A program made the position numbers and the translations under genes. Under the pieces are notes generated by a model. The model was given only the letters and a program-made list of their open reading frames with translations, was not told the origin of the DNA and did not search any database. Shown in pieces: positions 9,388 through 18,437 of a stretch of DNA of 64,000 bases; within the stretch, counting starts at the first letter, position 1; every line of letters starts with the position of its first letter. Where the stretch lies: contig NZ_SWDE01000001.1 of the NCBI RefSeq assembly GCF_013337185.1, positions 1,674,001-1,738,000 of the forward strand, given 5' to 3'. This stretch comes from Serratia proteamaculans. Lineage in GTDB: Bacteria > Pseudomonadota > Gammaproteobacteria > Enterobacterales > Enterobacteriaceae.

Positions 9388-10368
9388 TTAACTCTGAGGG
9401 TCGCGATCGCTTAGCAACACAATCTTGCCGGCAAAGCTGCGATCCTCCAGCCGGCGATGAGCGGCCGCCCCTTCGCTCAGCGGGAAGGTTTCGATATGGG
9501 GCACGGCAAACTCGCCGCTCTGCCAACTGCTGAACAAGCGCTCAGCCCTTTCTCGCCGGGCCTCGGCGCTATTAAGGTAGGTCCAGAGGTCGCCACCAAC
9601 CACGCCTTTGGAATCCATCATCAGGCCGTAGGCGGAAATGGCCGGTGCCTCGCCGCCTGCCATGCCGAAGGTGACCACCCGGCCGCCGGGACGCAGCGCG
9701 TCAATGCTCTGTTGCAGCGTGATGCCCACCGAGTCAAAACCGTACTCAACGCCACCGTCGGTCAGCGCAGCAATTTGCGCGACCCAATCCTGCTGATAAG
9801 TGAAGGCTGCCGCAGCGCCGTTGTTCAGGGCAATCTGCTGTTTGTGCGCCGAAGACACCACGGCGTAAACCTGCGCGCCACGCGCCACCAGCATACGCGT
9901 CAAAATTTGTCCGACGCCCCCGGCTGCCGCATGCACCAAAGCGCGATCGCCCGCTTTCACCTGTACGCTGTCATTAATCAGGTACTGCGCCGTTAACCCC
10001 TGCAACAGAATCGAGGCGGCTTCGACGTCGCTCAGTGCATGCGGCAGCCGCAGTGCATGCTCCACCGGCACGTTGATTCGCGTGGCGTGACAGAAAGGGA
10101 CATCGGCGAAACCAATTCTCTCCCCCAACTGCCAGCCATCGACTCCTTCCCCCACGGCGATAATTGTTCCCACGCCTTCGTAACCGCCGATATGAGGCGG
10201 GTTGCCGTGCAGCACGTAGTTGCCCTTGCGGCGATAAATATCAGCGAAATTCAGCCCGGCGGCCCCCATACGCACCTGCACTGCGCCTGCAGGTACCGCT
10301 GGCGTCGGCAGCTCAAGGTATTCGAGCACGTCCGGCCCGCCAAAATGTTCAAACGCTAATGCATGCAT
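9388..10368 (-). CDS. Zeta-crystallin-type NADPH:quinone oxidoreductase
   Basis: 326 aa MDR-superfamily enzyme lacking the zinc ligands of alcohol dehydrogenases. An N-terminal GroES-like fold is followed by the cofactor motif VHAAAGGVGQIL near 140-152. It should reduce quinones or enones with NADPH in the cytoplasm. The start at 10368 (MHALAFEHFGG) has GGAGCA upstream; a longer frame to 10401 lacks support. It is divergent from a LysR gene starting at 10489, which probably regulates it. Confidence 0.85.
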   Translation of the reverse strand: MHALAFEHFGGPDVLEYLELPTPAVPAGAVQVRMGAAGLNFADIYRRKGNYVLHGNPPHIGGYEGVGTIIAVGEGVDGWQLGERIGFADVPFCHATRINVPVEHALRLPHALSDVEAASILLQGLTAQYLINDSVQVKAGDRALVHAAAGGVGQILTRMLVARGAQVYAVVSSAHKQQIALNNGAAAAFTYQQDWVAQIAALTDGGVEYGFDSVGITLQQSIDALRPGGRVVTFGMAGGEAPAISAYGLMMDSKGVVGGDLWTYLNSAEARRERAERLFSSWQSGEFAVPHIETFPLSEGAAAHRRLEDRSFAGKIVLLSDRDPQS

Positions 10369-10488
10369 GTTGCTGCTCCGGGAAGTTTCCGCCAATAACA
10401 CACTGACAGTCGATAGAATGATTATCGCAAAGCGCTATAATCAGGAGAAGTGGCCCACAGAGCATTCAGAAAACACCAGGGGTTTATA

Positions 10489-11379
10489 ATGGATCGATTA
10501 ACCAGCATGGCGGTGTTTGTGCGGGTGGTGGAAAAAGGCAGCTTTGTCGCCGCCGCCGAGGAGATGGCCATCTCCCCGACCATGGTCGGCAAACACATCC
10601 GTTACCTGGAACAACGGCTGAATGCACCGTTGCTGAACCGTACCACCCGCAGGCAGGGGCTGACCGAGACCGGCCGGGTATTCTACGAACGCTGCCGCCG
10701 TCTGCTGGCCGACGCCGATGCCGCCGAAGCCAGCGCGCGGGCACTATTGAGCTCCCCCAGCGGCCTGTTGCGCATCAGTGCCCCCGTCACTTTCGGCAAC
10801 CGCGTACTGACGCCGATCCTCACCGAATTCCTGCAACGGCACCCGGAGGTAGAAGCGGAAGTGGTGCTGTCGGACCGTAAGGTAGATTTGATTGAAGAAG
10901 GCTACGAAGCTGCGTTTCGCATCGGGCCGGTGGCAGACGATGGCCTGGTGGCCCGCGCCCTGCCCGATTACCGCATGACGCTGGCCGCCGCACCGGCCTA
11001 TCTGGCGCAGCAAGGTGTACCAACCCAGCCGGAGCAACTCAGCGCACACAGCTGTTTTGGTTTTAGTCAGTGGGACGGCAACCATTTCTGGCGCTTGCAG
11101 GGGCCGACGGGGGAAATCAGCGTGCCGGTCAGGCCGCGGCTGCGGATGGACTCTGGCGAAGGGGTACGTCGGGCGGCGCTGGCCGGTTTCGGTATCGCGC
11201 TGCACGCCTGCATGCTGCTGGAGGAAGATATTGCCGGCGGCCGATTGGTACAGGTGCTGCCGGACTATTCACCGTTGTCGCGGCCAATGCATCTGGTCTA
11301 TCTGCCCGAACGTCGGCAGTCACCCAAGCTGGAAGCTTTTATCGCGCTGACTGTCGCCAGACTCTGGGGTCGGGTTTAA
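10489..11379 (+). CDS. LysR-family regulator, DsdC/YafC-like group
   Basis: 296 aa starting MDRLTSMAVFVRVVEKGSF, the form typical of the large LysR subgroup that controls divergently transcribed oxidoreductase or efflux genes. The HTH covers about residues 15-60 with LNRTTRRQGLTETG after it; an effector domain follows from about 90. The internal ATG at 10489 is chosen over 10450 because it matches family N-termini. It is divergent from the quinone oxidoreductase gene, its likely target. Confidence 0.88.
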   Translation: MDRLTSMAVFVRVVEKGSFVAAAEEMAISPTMVGKHIRYLEQRLNAPLLNRTTRRQGLTETGRVFYERCRRLLADADAAEASARALLSSPSGLLRISAPVTFGNRVLTPILTEFLQRHPEVEAEVVLSDRKVDLIEEGYEAAFRIGPVADDGLVARALPDYRMTLAAAPAYLAQQGVPTQPEQLSAHSCFGFSQWDGNHFWRLQGPTGEISVPVRPRLRMDSGEGVRRAALAGFGIALHACMLLEEDIAGGRLVQVLPDYSPLSRPMHLVYLPERRQSPKLEAFIALTVARLWGRV

Positions 11380-11405
11380 AATAAGTAAATCACCAAGGAG
11401 TTTCC

Positions 11406-11849
11406 ATGATCACTATCCGAGCACGCGCAGCACAAGACAATGCGCAACTGGTGGAGATTTGGCAGCGTTCGGTCCGCGCCACCCACCATTTCCTCACCGA
11501 AGATAATATCGCCCAACTCTATCCGTTGGTGCTTAACGACTATTTGCCGGCGGTCGACGTTTGGGTTGCAGAAGACCGCCCCGGTCACCCTTGCGGTTTT
11601 ATCGGGCTAAGCGGCAATAAAGTAGAAATGCTGTTTATCGATGCAGAGCAGCGTGGCAAAGGCGTCGGCAGAGCGCTGCTGGCCCACGCCGAAACGCTCT
11701 ATGATGAGTTGCAGTTGGATGTTAATGAACAGAACCCGCAGGCCAGTGATTTTTACCGCCACTACGGTTTTGAAATTACCGGCCGTTCGGCACTCGACGG
11801 TCAGGGCAATCCTTTCCCGCTGCTGCACATGAAGCTCGACAAGCGTTAA
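11406..11849 (+). CDS. yjaB: GNAT acetyltransferase, YjaB-like
   Basis: 147 aa. The GNAT acetyl-CoA motif reads DAEQRGKGVGRALL (about 80-93). Several blocks match E. coli YjaB as I recall it: RSVxATHxFL near the start, LFIDxxxRGxGVGR, NVNEQN-type text (DVNEQNPQA) and FEITGRS near the end. YjaB binds acetyl-CoA but its acceptor is not established. SD AAGGAG precedes the ATG. It lies 26 nt after the LysR gene and may be cotranscribed with it. Confidence 0.85.
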   Translation: MITIRARAAQDNAQLVEIWQRSVRATHHFLTEDNIAQLYPLVLNDYLPAVDVWVAEDRPGHPCGFIGLSGNKVEMLFIDAEQRGKGVGRALLAHAETLYDELQLDVNEQNPQASDFYRHYGFEITGRSALDGQGNPFPLLHMKLDKR

Positions 11850-11943
11850 AAAAACCGGCGGCCAGGTTCAGCCTGGCTGTAGTTTTAGCGCAAAAACCAA
11901 TAGAGGCCGCAACGCTGCGACCTCTAGCCTGATATGTCTTGCC

Positions 11944-12588
11944 CTAAACCTTATTGCCCACCTGGCTGAGACGCGGCCAAACCAGCATCAATGCATCGAG
12001 CAAGCGATATAAATCCTCACGGCTAGCCCCTTCACGTGCCTGAACCGACATCCCTTCAATGGTACAGACGATGAATTTGGCCAACAGCGCGGTATCGGTT
12101 TTCGCCAATAACTCCCCCTGCTGTACCTTGCGGTCAAAACAGGCTCGCAGGCTGGCTTCATTCGAATGATGTTTTTTACGCAGCATCTCGGCCACTTCAT
12201 CGGAAGACGAAGACAGCGCCGCAGAGGCACAAACCATAAAGCAGCCGGAAGGCGTATCCGGGTCGGTAAACACCTCCGCGGAAGAACGCACATAAGCTTC
12301 AACGATCTCCGCTATTGGCAAATCCCGCTCCAAAAATTGATTGGTACAGGTAGTGTATTTTTGCAGATATCGTTCCACCGCCGCACGGAATAGCCCTTCC
12401 TTGTTACCAAACTCGGCATACAGCGTTGGCGCTTTGGCACCGGTGACTTCTACCAGATCGGCCAGCGAGGTTGATTCATAACCGTGCCGCCAGAACAGAT
12501 CGAGCGCGCTGTCCAGCGCACGGTCGCGATCAAACTGCTTCGGTCTGCCACGCGTTTTTTTGGCGCAGACTTCTTCATTGATACTCAT
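11944..12588 (-). CDS. comR: TetR-family repressor ComR
   Basis: 214 aa. The HTH (about 15-62) begins KKTRGRPKQFDRDRALD and contains YESTSLADLVEVTGAKAP; this matches E. coli ComR (YcfQ) nearly throughout, including DTPSGCFM and GMSVQAREGAS. ComR represses the BhsA (ComC) gene and is relieved by copper. Here it is divergent from two bhsA-like genes, the same layout as E. coli comR-bhsA. The start at 12588 has GAGAGGG upstream; the 13-residue longer frame is not supported. Repeated TTAACGATC-type sites lie between it and its targets. Confidence 0.88.
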   Translation of the reverse strand: MSINEEVCAKKTRGRPKQFDRDRALDSALDLFWRHGYESTSLADLVEVTGAKAPTLYAEFGNKEGLFRAAVERYLQKYTTCTNQFLERDLPIAEIVEAYVRSSAEVFTDPDTPSGCFMVCASAALSSSSDEVAEMLRKKHHSNEASLRACFDRKVQQGELLAKTDTALLAKFIVCTIEGMSVQAREGASREDLYRLLDALMLVWPRLSQVGNKV

Positions 12589-12632
12589 AGACCCTCTCTT
12601 ATCCCGCCCCGCAGCAGGGCTTATCAATTAAA

Positions 12633-12646
12633 TTAACGATCATTAT
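12633..12646. promoter_or_regulatory. Candidate ComR operator, upstream site of bhsA copy 1
   Basis: TTAACGATCATTAT shares its first nine bases with the complement of the downstream sites (TTAACGATCGATAA). The pair of sites in front of this bhsA gene is 56 bp apart; the pair in front of the second bhsA gene is 55 bp apart. Confidence 0.5.
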
Positions 12647-12688
12647 AAAAAAATATTGCGCTGCCGTCGAGAAGCGATTAACATTTAG

Positions 12689-12702
12689 TTATCGATCGTT
12701 AA
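12689..12702. promoter_or_regulatory. Candidate ComR operator, proximal site of bhsA copy 1
   Basis: TTATCGATCGTTAA is near-palindromic and lies 75 bp before the start codon. The identical 14-mer lies 73 bp before the second bhsA gene. Confidence 0.6.
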
Positions 12703-12763
12703 GTAATCATAACGACAGACATTAACAAACCCAGTTTACGCTTCTGAAATAGGAATTAACATC

Positions 12764-13021
12764 ATGAAAAACTTAAAAATCACTCTTGCCGCCATCGCCC
12801 TGGCCTCTGCTTCTTTTGGTAGTTTCGCCGCCGACCTGGTTCACAACCAACCGGCAGACCAGCAAAAACTCGGTGTGATCACCGTCAGCGGTGCTTCCGA
12901 TATCAGCTCGCTGGAAGCCGATTTGGCAGCCAAAGCAGATGAAGCCGGTGCAAAATCATTCCGCATCATTGGTGCCGGTGGCAACAATCAACTGCATGGT
13001 ACCGCTGTAATCTATCAATAA
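12764..13021 (+). CDS. bhsA: BhsA/DUF1471 periplasmic stress protein, copy 1
   Basis: 85 aa, exactly the length of E. coli BhsA. Signal peptide residues 1-22 ending FGSFAA; the mature part is a single YhcN/BhsA domain with the typical ending LHGTAVIY and the central ISSLEADLAAKADEAGAKS block. The family acts at the outer membrane or periplasm in stress and biofilm responses, and BhsA affects copper permeability. It is divergent from comR. A diverged tandem copy lies 202 nt downstream with its own promoter region. Confidence 0.88.
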   Translation: MKNLKITLAAIALASASFGSFAADLVHNQPADQQKLGVITVSGASDISSLEADLAAKADEAGAKSFRIIGAGGNNQLHGTAVIYQ

Positions 13022-13095
13022 CAGTGAGTTAGCTTTAAACAATCAGATACGCAATGACCATTATGCTTCTGGTTAAAGACGGTAAGAAAAATTAA

Positions 13096-13109
13096 TTAAC
13101 GAACACTAA
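13096..13109. promoter_or_regulatory. Candidate ComR operator, upstream site of bhsA copy 2
   Basis: TTAACGAACACTAA matches the consensus TTAACGATCGATAA at 11 of 14 positions, at the same relative place as the site at 12633 before copy 1. Confidence 0.45.
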
Positions 13110-13150
13110 AAAAATAGTTGCAAAGCGCCGAACAGGCGTCTAACATTAAA

Positions 13151-13164
13151 TTATCGATCGTTAA
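13151..13164. promoter_or_regulatory. Candidate ComR operator, proximal site of bhsA copy 2
   Basis: TTATCGATCGTTAA, identical to the site at 12689-12702. A less conserved TTTAACGACC follows at about 13169, as ATAACGAC does in copy 1. Confidence 0.6.
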
Positions 13165-13223
13165 TTAATTTAACGACCCCAATAAAAAACATCAAACAGA
13201 ATACCAAGATAGGAAATAAGACC

Positions 13224-13481
13224 ATGAAAAACCTGAAAATCACCATCGCCGCCATCGCACTGGCTTCTGCATCATTTGGTAGTTTCGCCGCCGATCTGGT
13301 TAACGCTCAACCGGCCGATCTGCAAAAAGCCGGTGTGGTTACCGTTAGCGGGGCTTCCGACCTGACCAGCCTGGAAAATCATCTGGCTGCCAAAGCGGAT
13401 GCCGCAGGTGCCAAATCATTCCAGATCATCTCAACTACCGGTGACAACAAGCTGCACGGTACTGCGATCATCTACAATTAA
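13224..13481 (+). CDS. BhsA/DUF1471 periplasmic stress protein, copy 2
   Basis: 85 aa paralogue of the preceding gene: the signal peptide is almost identical and the mature domain diverges modestly (for example LTSLENHLAAKADAAGAKS). The promoter region is also duplicated, so the duplication included the operators. Both copies are intact, which suggests both are used. A terminator follows, so it ends a bhsA-bhsA unit. Confidence 0.85.
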   Translation: MKNLKITIAAIALASASFGSFAADLVNAQPADLQKAGVVTVSGASDLTSLENHLAAKADAAGAKSFQIISTTGDNKLHGTAIIYN

Positions 13482-13500
13482 TTGCTAAATCAGCAAGAGT

Positions 13501-13534
13501 GCAAAGAGGCGGCCCTGGCCGCCTTTTGCGTTTT
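13501..13534 (+). terminator. Terminator after bhsA copy 2
   Basis: GGCGGCC and GGCCGCC pair around a 2-nt loop, extended by GCAAA/TTTTGC, followed by GCGTTTT. Confidence 0.8.
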
Positions 13535-13727
13535 CCGCAGAGTAAATACCACTGGCCTTGTGGTCGCTATTGGCCAATTGCGCCAAGCTGCATGACTCCC
13601 GCCAAAACGGCACCATTAGCCTCTCAAACCGAGTTTCCCTTTTGCCAAAAGTAGCCCATGCTGTAACGGTATGGGGTGGGCCACCGCTCATTCTGCACCT
13701 CCTTCTGGCAAATAGGACGGCTTGCTC

Positions 13728-15218
13728 ATGACGAAAAAAACTACCTTGCTGCAGTTTTTCCATTGGTATTACCCGGATGGCGGTCAGTTATGGCCAGAGG
13801 CAACCGAACGCGCAGCGCAAATTGCCGGGCTGGGCATCACCGATCTGTGGCTGCCTCCCGCCTATAAGGGCGCTTCCGGCGGCTATTCGGTAGGTTACGA
13901 CAGCTATGATCTGTTCGACCTGGGCGAGTTTGATCAAAAAGGCAGCCGCGCCACCAAATACGGTGACAAAGAAGCGCTGGCAAATGCCGTGAATACGCTT
14001 CGCGACAACGGCGTGCGGGTGATTTATGACGTGGTCTTCAACCACAAGCTCGGTGCCGATGAAAAAGAACAGATACACGTGTACAAGGCGGATGCCAACA
14101 ACCGCAACGATATTAATGACCAGGGCTTCGACGCCCTGGCCTATACCCGCTTCACCTTCCCCGGCAGACAAGGCACCTATTCCAAATTCATTTGGGATTA
14201 CAAATGCTTCGGCGGAGTGGATTACGTTGAGCAGCCCGATGAAAAAGGCGTGTTCAAAATCGCCAATGACTACGGCGACGACGGCTGGAACGACCAGGTT
14301 GGCGACGAAAAAGGCAATTATGATTATCTGATGGGCGCGGACGTCGAATTCCGCAACCCGGCGGTAGTGGAAGAGCTGAAATACTGGGCACGCTGGCTGC
14401 TGGAAACTCTGCCCTGCGACGGTTTCCGTCTGGACGCGGCCAAACACATTCCGGCCTGGTTCTTTAAAGAGTGGGCTGACCACGTGCGCGACAGCGCGCA
14501 GCGCGATCTGTTTATCGTCGCCGAATATTGGTCGCACGATCTGGCGGCGCTGCAGCAGTATATTGACCTGGTCGAGGGCAAAGTGATGTTGTTCGACGTA
14601 GCCTTGCACCTGAAGTTTCATCAGGCATCGAAACAGGGTGACGGGTTCGACATGGCGCAGATGTTCACCGATACCCTGACCGCGGCCGATCCGGCCCATT
14701 CGGTCACGCTGGTCGCCAACCATGATACGCAACCGCTACAATCGCTGGAGGCACCGGTCGAACCCTGGTTCAAGCCACTGGCCTATGCCCTGATCCTGTT
14801 GCGCGAACAAGGCGTGCCCTGCGTGTTCTATCCTGACCTGTTCGGTGCCAGCTATAAGGATAAAGGCAGCGACGGCCAGGAATACCAGATTGATATGCCG
14901 GTCATCCCTGAGCTGGAAAAGTTGATTCAGGCGCGACAACGCTTTGCCAACGGCGTGCAAACCGATTATTTTGATGATAAAAACTGCGTGGCCTTCAGCC
15001 GCAGCGGTACCGCCGATGCCCCTGGCTGCATAGTGGTGCTGACCAACGGGGCTGAAAGTGGCAAAGCGGTTTCGCTGGGCACTGAACTGGCGCATAAAAA
15101 CTGGCGCGATCTGCTCGGTAACCGTCAGGATGAGGTCACCACCGACGAACAGGGGAATGCCACTTTCCCGGTTAACGGCGGCAGCGTCAGCGTTTGGGTA
15201 CTGGCAGAAACCCTGTAG
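13728..15218 (+). CDS. amyA: Cytoplasmic alpha-amylase
   Basis: 496 aa GH13 enzyme without a signal peptide, hydrolysing internal alpha-1,4 glucosidic bonds of maltodextrin or glycogen in the cytoplasm. It closely follows E. coli Amy[14 protein letters not shown] at the start, [20 protein letters not shown], nucleophile Asp in [11 protein letters not shown], acid/base Glu in FIVAEYWS, and the third Asp in [11 protein letters not shown]. The ATG at 13728 has AGGA 10 nt upstream; an in-frame TTG at 13722 sits too close to it. It stands alone, with a long upstream region. Confidence 0.95.
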   Translation: MTKKTTLLQFFHWYYPDGGQLWPEATERAAQIAGLGITDLWLPPAYKGASGGYSVGYDSYDLFDLGEFDQKGSRATKYGDKEALANAVNTLRDNGVRVIYDVVFNHKLGADEKEQIHVYKADANNRNDINDQGFDALAYTRFTFPGRQGTYSKFIWDYKCFGGVDYVEQPDEKGVFKIANDYGDDGWNDQVGDEKGNYDYLMGADVEFRNPAVVEELKYWARWLLETLPCDGFRLDAAKHIPAWFFKEWADHVRDSAQRDLFIVAEYWSHDLAALQQYIDLVEGKVMLFDVALHLKFHQASKQGDGFDMAQMFTDTLTAADPAHSVTLVANHDTQPLQSLEAPVEPWFKPLAYALILLREQGVPCVFYPDLFGASYKDKGSDGQEYQIDMPVIPELEKLIQARQRFANGVQTDYFDDKNCVAFSRSGTADAPGCIVVLTNGAESGKAVSLGTELAHKNWRDLLGNRQDEVTTDEQGNATFPVNGGSVSVWVLAETL

Positions 15219-15341
15219 CGGGTGCGCCGTTGCGGCCATGTGTCGCAGCGGCGGCAAACTAAATTTTGCCTTTCGGGTCTAAATTGAGGTAACACCTTAG
15301 CAAACCATTCACACCGGAGCCTAAATAGGGTACAAGGCTGC

Positions 15342-16190
15342 ATGAAAATTCCAAAACGACTCCAGCCATTGGTAGATGATGGTTTAATCGACGACGTCAT
15401 CCGCCGTTTGAAAAGTGGCAAAGAAGCCGACGTCTTTATCGTGCGCTGCGGCGAAGAGATCCGCTGCGCCAAAGTTTACAAAGAAGCAGACAAGCGTAAC
15501 TTCAAGCAGGCCGTGAACTATCAGGAAGGCCGCAAGGTGCGTAATAGCCGCGATGCGCGTGCCATGAGCAAAGGGTCGAAATTCGGTCGCCAGCAGCAGG
15601 AAGAAGCCTGGCAGAACACCGAGGTCGACGCGCTGTACCTGCTCGCCAAAGCGGGCGTACGCGTGCCGCAACCGGATATCTGTCTCGATGGCGTGCTGCT
15701 GATGGAACTGATCACCGACGAAGAAGGCCTGGTAGCGCCGCGTCTGAGCGATGTTACCCTGACGCCGGAACAGGCGCGGGCCGATCACGCACTGATGATG
15801 AATTACGCAGTGCGCATGCTGTGCGCCGGGCTGGTGCATGGTGATTTGTCGGAGTTCAACGTGCTGATGGACAAAGATGGGCCGGTGATTATCGATCTGC
15901 CACAGGTGGTGGATGCCGCTGCCAACAACCACGCCAAGAGCATGTTCGAACGTGATATCAACAACATGTCGCAGTTTTATGGCCAGTACGCGCCGGAACT
16001 GCTGGGCAGCAAATACGCCAAAGAAATCTGGGCGCTGTATCAGGAAGGCAACCTGACGCCGGCCAGCGTGTTGACCGGCAAGTTTGTCGAAAGCAGCAAG
16101 CGCGCCGATGTCGGTTCAGTACTGGAGGAAATCCAGGCGGCCAGCGAAGAACATCAACGTCAGTTGATGGCCCGCAACGAAGAAGATTAA
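15342..16190 (+). CDS. RIO-type serine protein kinase
   Basis: 282 aa. RIO kinase fold: GKEADVFIV glycine-poor loop and KVYK lysine (about 26-47), catalytic LVHGDLSEFNVLMD (Asp about 168), metal-binding VIIDLPQVVD (Asp about 187). The bacterial RIO group is related to archaeal/eukaryotic Rio1 and to Pseudomonas PA4780; the natural substrate is unknown. The C-terminal part (about 220-282) is helical and acidic. It is monocistronic, with its own terminator. Confidence 0.9.
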   Translation: MKIPKRLQPLVDDGLIDDVIRRLKSGKEADVFIVRCGEEIRCAKVYKEADKRNFKQAVNYQEGRKVRNSRDARAMSKGSKFGRQQQEEAWQNTEVDALYLLAKAGVRVPQPDICLDGVLLMELITDEEGLVAPRLSDVTLTPEQARADHALMMNYAVRMLCAGLVHGDLSEFNVLMDKDGPVIIDLPQVVDAAANNHAKSMFERDINNMSQFYGQYAPELLGSKYAKEIWALYQEGNLTPASVLTGKFVESSKRADVGSVLEEIQAASEEHQRQLMARNEED

Positions 16191-16196
16191 AAACCA

Positions 16197-16230
16197 CCCC
16201 GGCCATACCTCTGTGGCCGGGGGTTTATTC
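16197..16230 (+). terminator. Terminator after the RIO kinase gene
   Basis: CCCCGGCCA pairs with TGGCCGGGG around an 8-nt loop, followed by GTTTATTC. Confidence 0.8.
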
Positions 16231-16335
16231 AATTCAGAAGGCGGCAAAACACATTAAAAATTATCACCCGCGTTCCCTCCCTCGCTCATTTTACGCTATA
16301 ACAAGCTAGCCCTGCCGTCTCTGAAAGGAAAGCTC

Positions 16336-17154
16336 ATGACCGCTACCGCGCCGCAATTTTGGCGAGATCCGCAGCTCCCTTTTGTGGAAGCTCGCGCCAT
16401 TGAAGATGGCCGCAAAGTTTGTTACGCCCTGCATAGCCATGAAATTTTTTCCATCGGGGCTATCACCGGCGGCACCAGCATTTATATTAACGGCAACCAA
16501 CAACTGCAGGTCAGCACCGGCGACGTGGTGATGATTAACCCGCAGCAGGCCCACGCTTGCAACCCCATCGGTGACCAGCGCTGGTCATACATCATGTTTT
16601 ATATTGATGCCACCTGGCTGGGTAAACTGCAGCAGGAAATCGCCGGTGGCGACGGTAGTTTTATTCCGTTTTCTCAGGTGATCAGCCATGCCCCTAGCCT
16701 GTTCAATGGCCTGAACCGGCTGTATTCCCTACTGATCGACCCACAGCATTGCCAGTTGGAAAAACAGATCGCCCTGGTGGAATACTTCACCGAGCTACAA
16801 ATCTGTCAGGGCGATGTTCGCCTATCTGCAGCCGAAGCCGAGCACCCGAGACTCGAGGCGGCGGCAAGCTTTATCAGTCAATATTGCACCCAACCACTGA
16901 CGCTGGAAGCTATCTGCCAGGCTGCAGCACTCTCGCCCTCTTACTTAATCCGCGCCTTTAAGCGGCGTTACGGCATGACGCCGCACGCCTACCTGGTCAA
17001 TCAGCGTATTCAGTTCGGTCATCGGTTGCTGAAACGGGGCTATCCGATCGCCGCGGCTGCCAGTGAGAGCGGCTTTGCCGACCAGGCGCACTTTCAACGC
17101 ACCTTCAAACAGCTATTGGCTGCCACCCCCGGCCAATACCAAAATCCGCGCTAA
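16336..17154 (+). CDS. AraC-family regulator with cupin sensor
   Basis: 272 aa. The N-terminal cupin (about 30-110; HSHEIFSIGAITGG, VSTGDVVMINPQQAHAC) precedes two C-terminal HTH motifs (about 170-270; LEAICQAAALSPSYLIRAFKR and ESGFADQAHFQRTFKQ). This AraC subgroup often controls an adjacent LysE-type exporter, and a LysE gene lies convergently beside it with a 4-bp overlap of the ends. SD AAGGAAAG. The effector is unknown. Confidence 0.88.
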   Translation: MTATAPQFWRDPQLPFVEARAIEDGRKVCYALHSHEIFSIGAITGGTSIYINGNQQLQVSTGDVVMINPQQAHACNPIGDQRWSYIMFYIDATWLGKLQQEIAGGDGSFIPFSQVISHAPSLFNGLNRLYSLLIDPQHCQLEKQIALVEYFTELQICQGDVRLSAAEAEHPRLEAAASFISQYCTQPLTLEAICQAAALSPSYLIRAFKRRYGMTPHAYLVNQRIQFGHRLLKRGYPIAAAASESGFADQAHFQRTFKQLLAATPGQYQNPR

Positions 17155-17744
17155 ACGCCGTCGGCCAGCAAATAACAGGCGCTGACCGCCAACAGCAACG
17201 CCATCAAACGATTAAAACGCTGCACATTGCGAGCCTGTTGCAATAGACCGCTCAGCATCGCGCCGGTGTAGGCCCAGCAGGCCACCGAGGCATAGCAGAT
17301 GACAAAATAAATCACCGCAAACTGCCATAACAGCAATCGGTCACCGTCGGCGACAAACGCCCCCAGACTGGCCACCGACGCCAGCCAGGCTTTAGGGTTC
17401 AGCCACTGCAACAAGGCGCCATACCAGAACGAGGGGGCTTGCGGGCGGCTGCCGTTGCCCAGCCGTCCGTCGTCAAAGGCCAGTTGATAAGCCATAAACA
17501 GTAAAAAGGCGATGCCCGCCCACTGGATCACCTGAGTCAGCACCGGCCACAGCGTCAGTAACTGGTGCAGCCCCAGCCCAATCAGAATCAATAGCAGGGT
17601 AAAACCCAGCGTGGCACCAAAGACATGCCGCAGGGTGGCATTAAAACCGAATTGCGCCCCAGCGCTCAGCGCCACGATATTGACTGGACCGGGGGTGATG
17701 GAAGAGGCCAACGCAAAAGCGGCCATCGAAAGATAAATATTCAT
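17151..17744 (-). CDS. LysE/RhtB-family amino-acid exporter
   Basis: 197 aa with about six membrane segments. The N-terminal ITPGPVNIVALSAGAQFGF is the LysE/RhtB signature. It exports amino acids or related metabolites; the substrate is not predictable. The start at 17744 has AGGTG 6 nt upstream; an in-frame GTG at 17753 is less likely. Its end overlaps the end of the convergent AraC gene. Confidence 0.85.
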   Translation of the reverse strand: MNIYLSMAAFALASSITPGPVNIVALSAGAQFGFNATLRHVFGATLGFTLLLILIGLGLHQLLTLWPVLTQVIQWAGIAFLLFMAYQLAFDDGRLGNGSRPQAPSFWYGALLQWLNPKAWLASVASLGAFVADGDRLLLWQFAVIYFVICYASVACWAYTGAMLSGLLQQARNVQRFNRLMALLLAVSACYLLADGV

Positions 17745-17831
17745 TACGGGCACCTGAGAATGAATTCACAGATGCCAGACTGACGACCCGAGTAAGCAAT
17801 GTATTGAACAAAATTACCCTGACCTACTGGC

Positions 17832-18125
17832 CTAACCCGGCATCAGGCCGATAAAGCTGGTTTTCTTGCGTGGCCCGGTCATCAAGGCTTCCAGTTTTTC
17901 CACGCATTGCAGATAGTGCGGCGTCTTTTTGTGGGCGGCGACCGCCTGCTCGTCCCGGTAGGCTTCATAGATATAAAAACGCGTCGGGATGGTTTCATCC
18001 TGCAATACGTCAAAACGCAGATTACCCGGCTCTTCGATCGCCCCCAGATGATTGGCGCGAAACACCTCAATAAATTCGTCGATTTTGTCCTGTTTAACGT
18101 TAATTTCTACCAGAGTGACGTGCAT
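17832..18125 (-). CDS. lsrG: LsrG, phospho-AI-2 isomerase
   Basis: 97 aa ABM-domain protein. The text [10 protein letters not shown], [13 protein letters not shown], [18 protein letters not shown] and ALMTGPRKK matches E. coli LsrG along its whole length. LsrG converts phosphorylated DPD during degradation of the AI-2 quorum signal. SD AAGGAG precedes the ATG at 18125. In E. coli it is the last gene of lsrACDBFG; here lsrF, the transporter genes and lsrR are absent and lsrK lies next, divergently, across an ERIC element. Confidence 0.93.
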   Translation of the reverse strand: MHVTLVEINVKQDKIDEFIEVFRANHLGAIEEPGNLRFDVLQDETIPTRFYIYEAYRDEQAVAAHKKTPHYLQCVEKLEALMTGPRKKTSFIGLMPG

Positions 18126-18154
18126 GGTGGCTCCTTGTTTCACCTTGAAGGTCA

Positions 18155-18279
18155 ATACCCGTCATCTTTCAAGCCGCAGCGTTGTTACCTGCACTCGCTC
18201 ACCCCAGTTACTTACTAAAGTAAGCGCCTGGGGATGAGCGAGCTGGGCGCCTAGCTGCAACTTGAAAGCTATAGGGTAT
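18155..18279. repeat. ERIC (intergenic repeat unit) element
   Basis: About 125 bp, imperfectly palindromic, with ends ATACCC and GGGTAT and inner arms ATCTTTCAAG and CTTGAAAG. The core carries the ERIC signature TTACTNAAGTAAGCGCCTGGGG (written with N for one base). It is non-autonomous and noncoding. It starts 30 bp upstream of lsrG, exactly where the missing central lsr genes would be. Confidence 0.88.
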
Positions 18280-18437
18280 ATGTGCTTTCCAACCATAGGT
18301 TTATTCCTGCGGATTTACCCCCCGCAACGGCAATTTTGCAGCACAGTTCACAAATCCTGCCAGCCCCACCCTTTCCCCCACCAGCGCCAGGAGCCCCGCA
18401 TCTATAGTTAAGATCCCAACCCCAGAGAGAGTGAGCT

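Noticed and set aside
18155-18279. Insertion sequence at the lsr junction
   Set aside because: About 125 bp, palindromic, no transposase; sequence matches the ERIC core, so it is a non-coding repeat.
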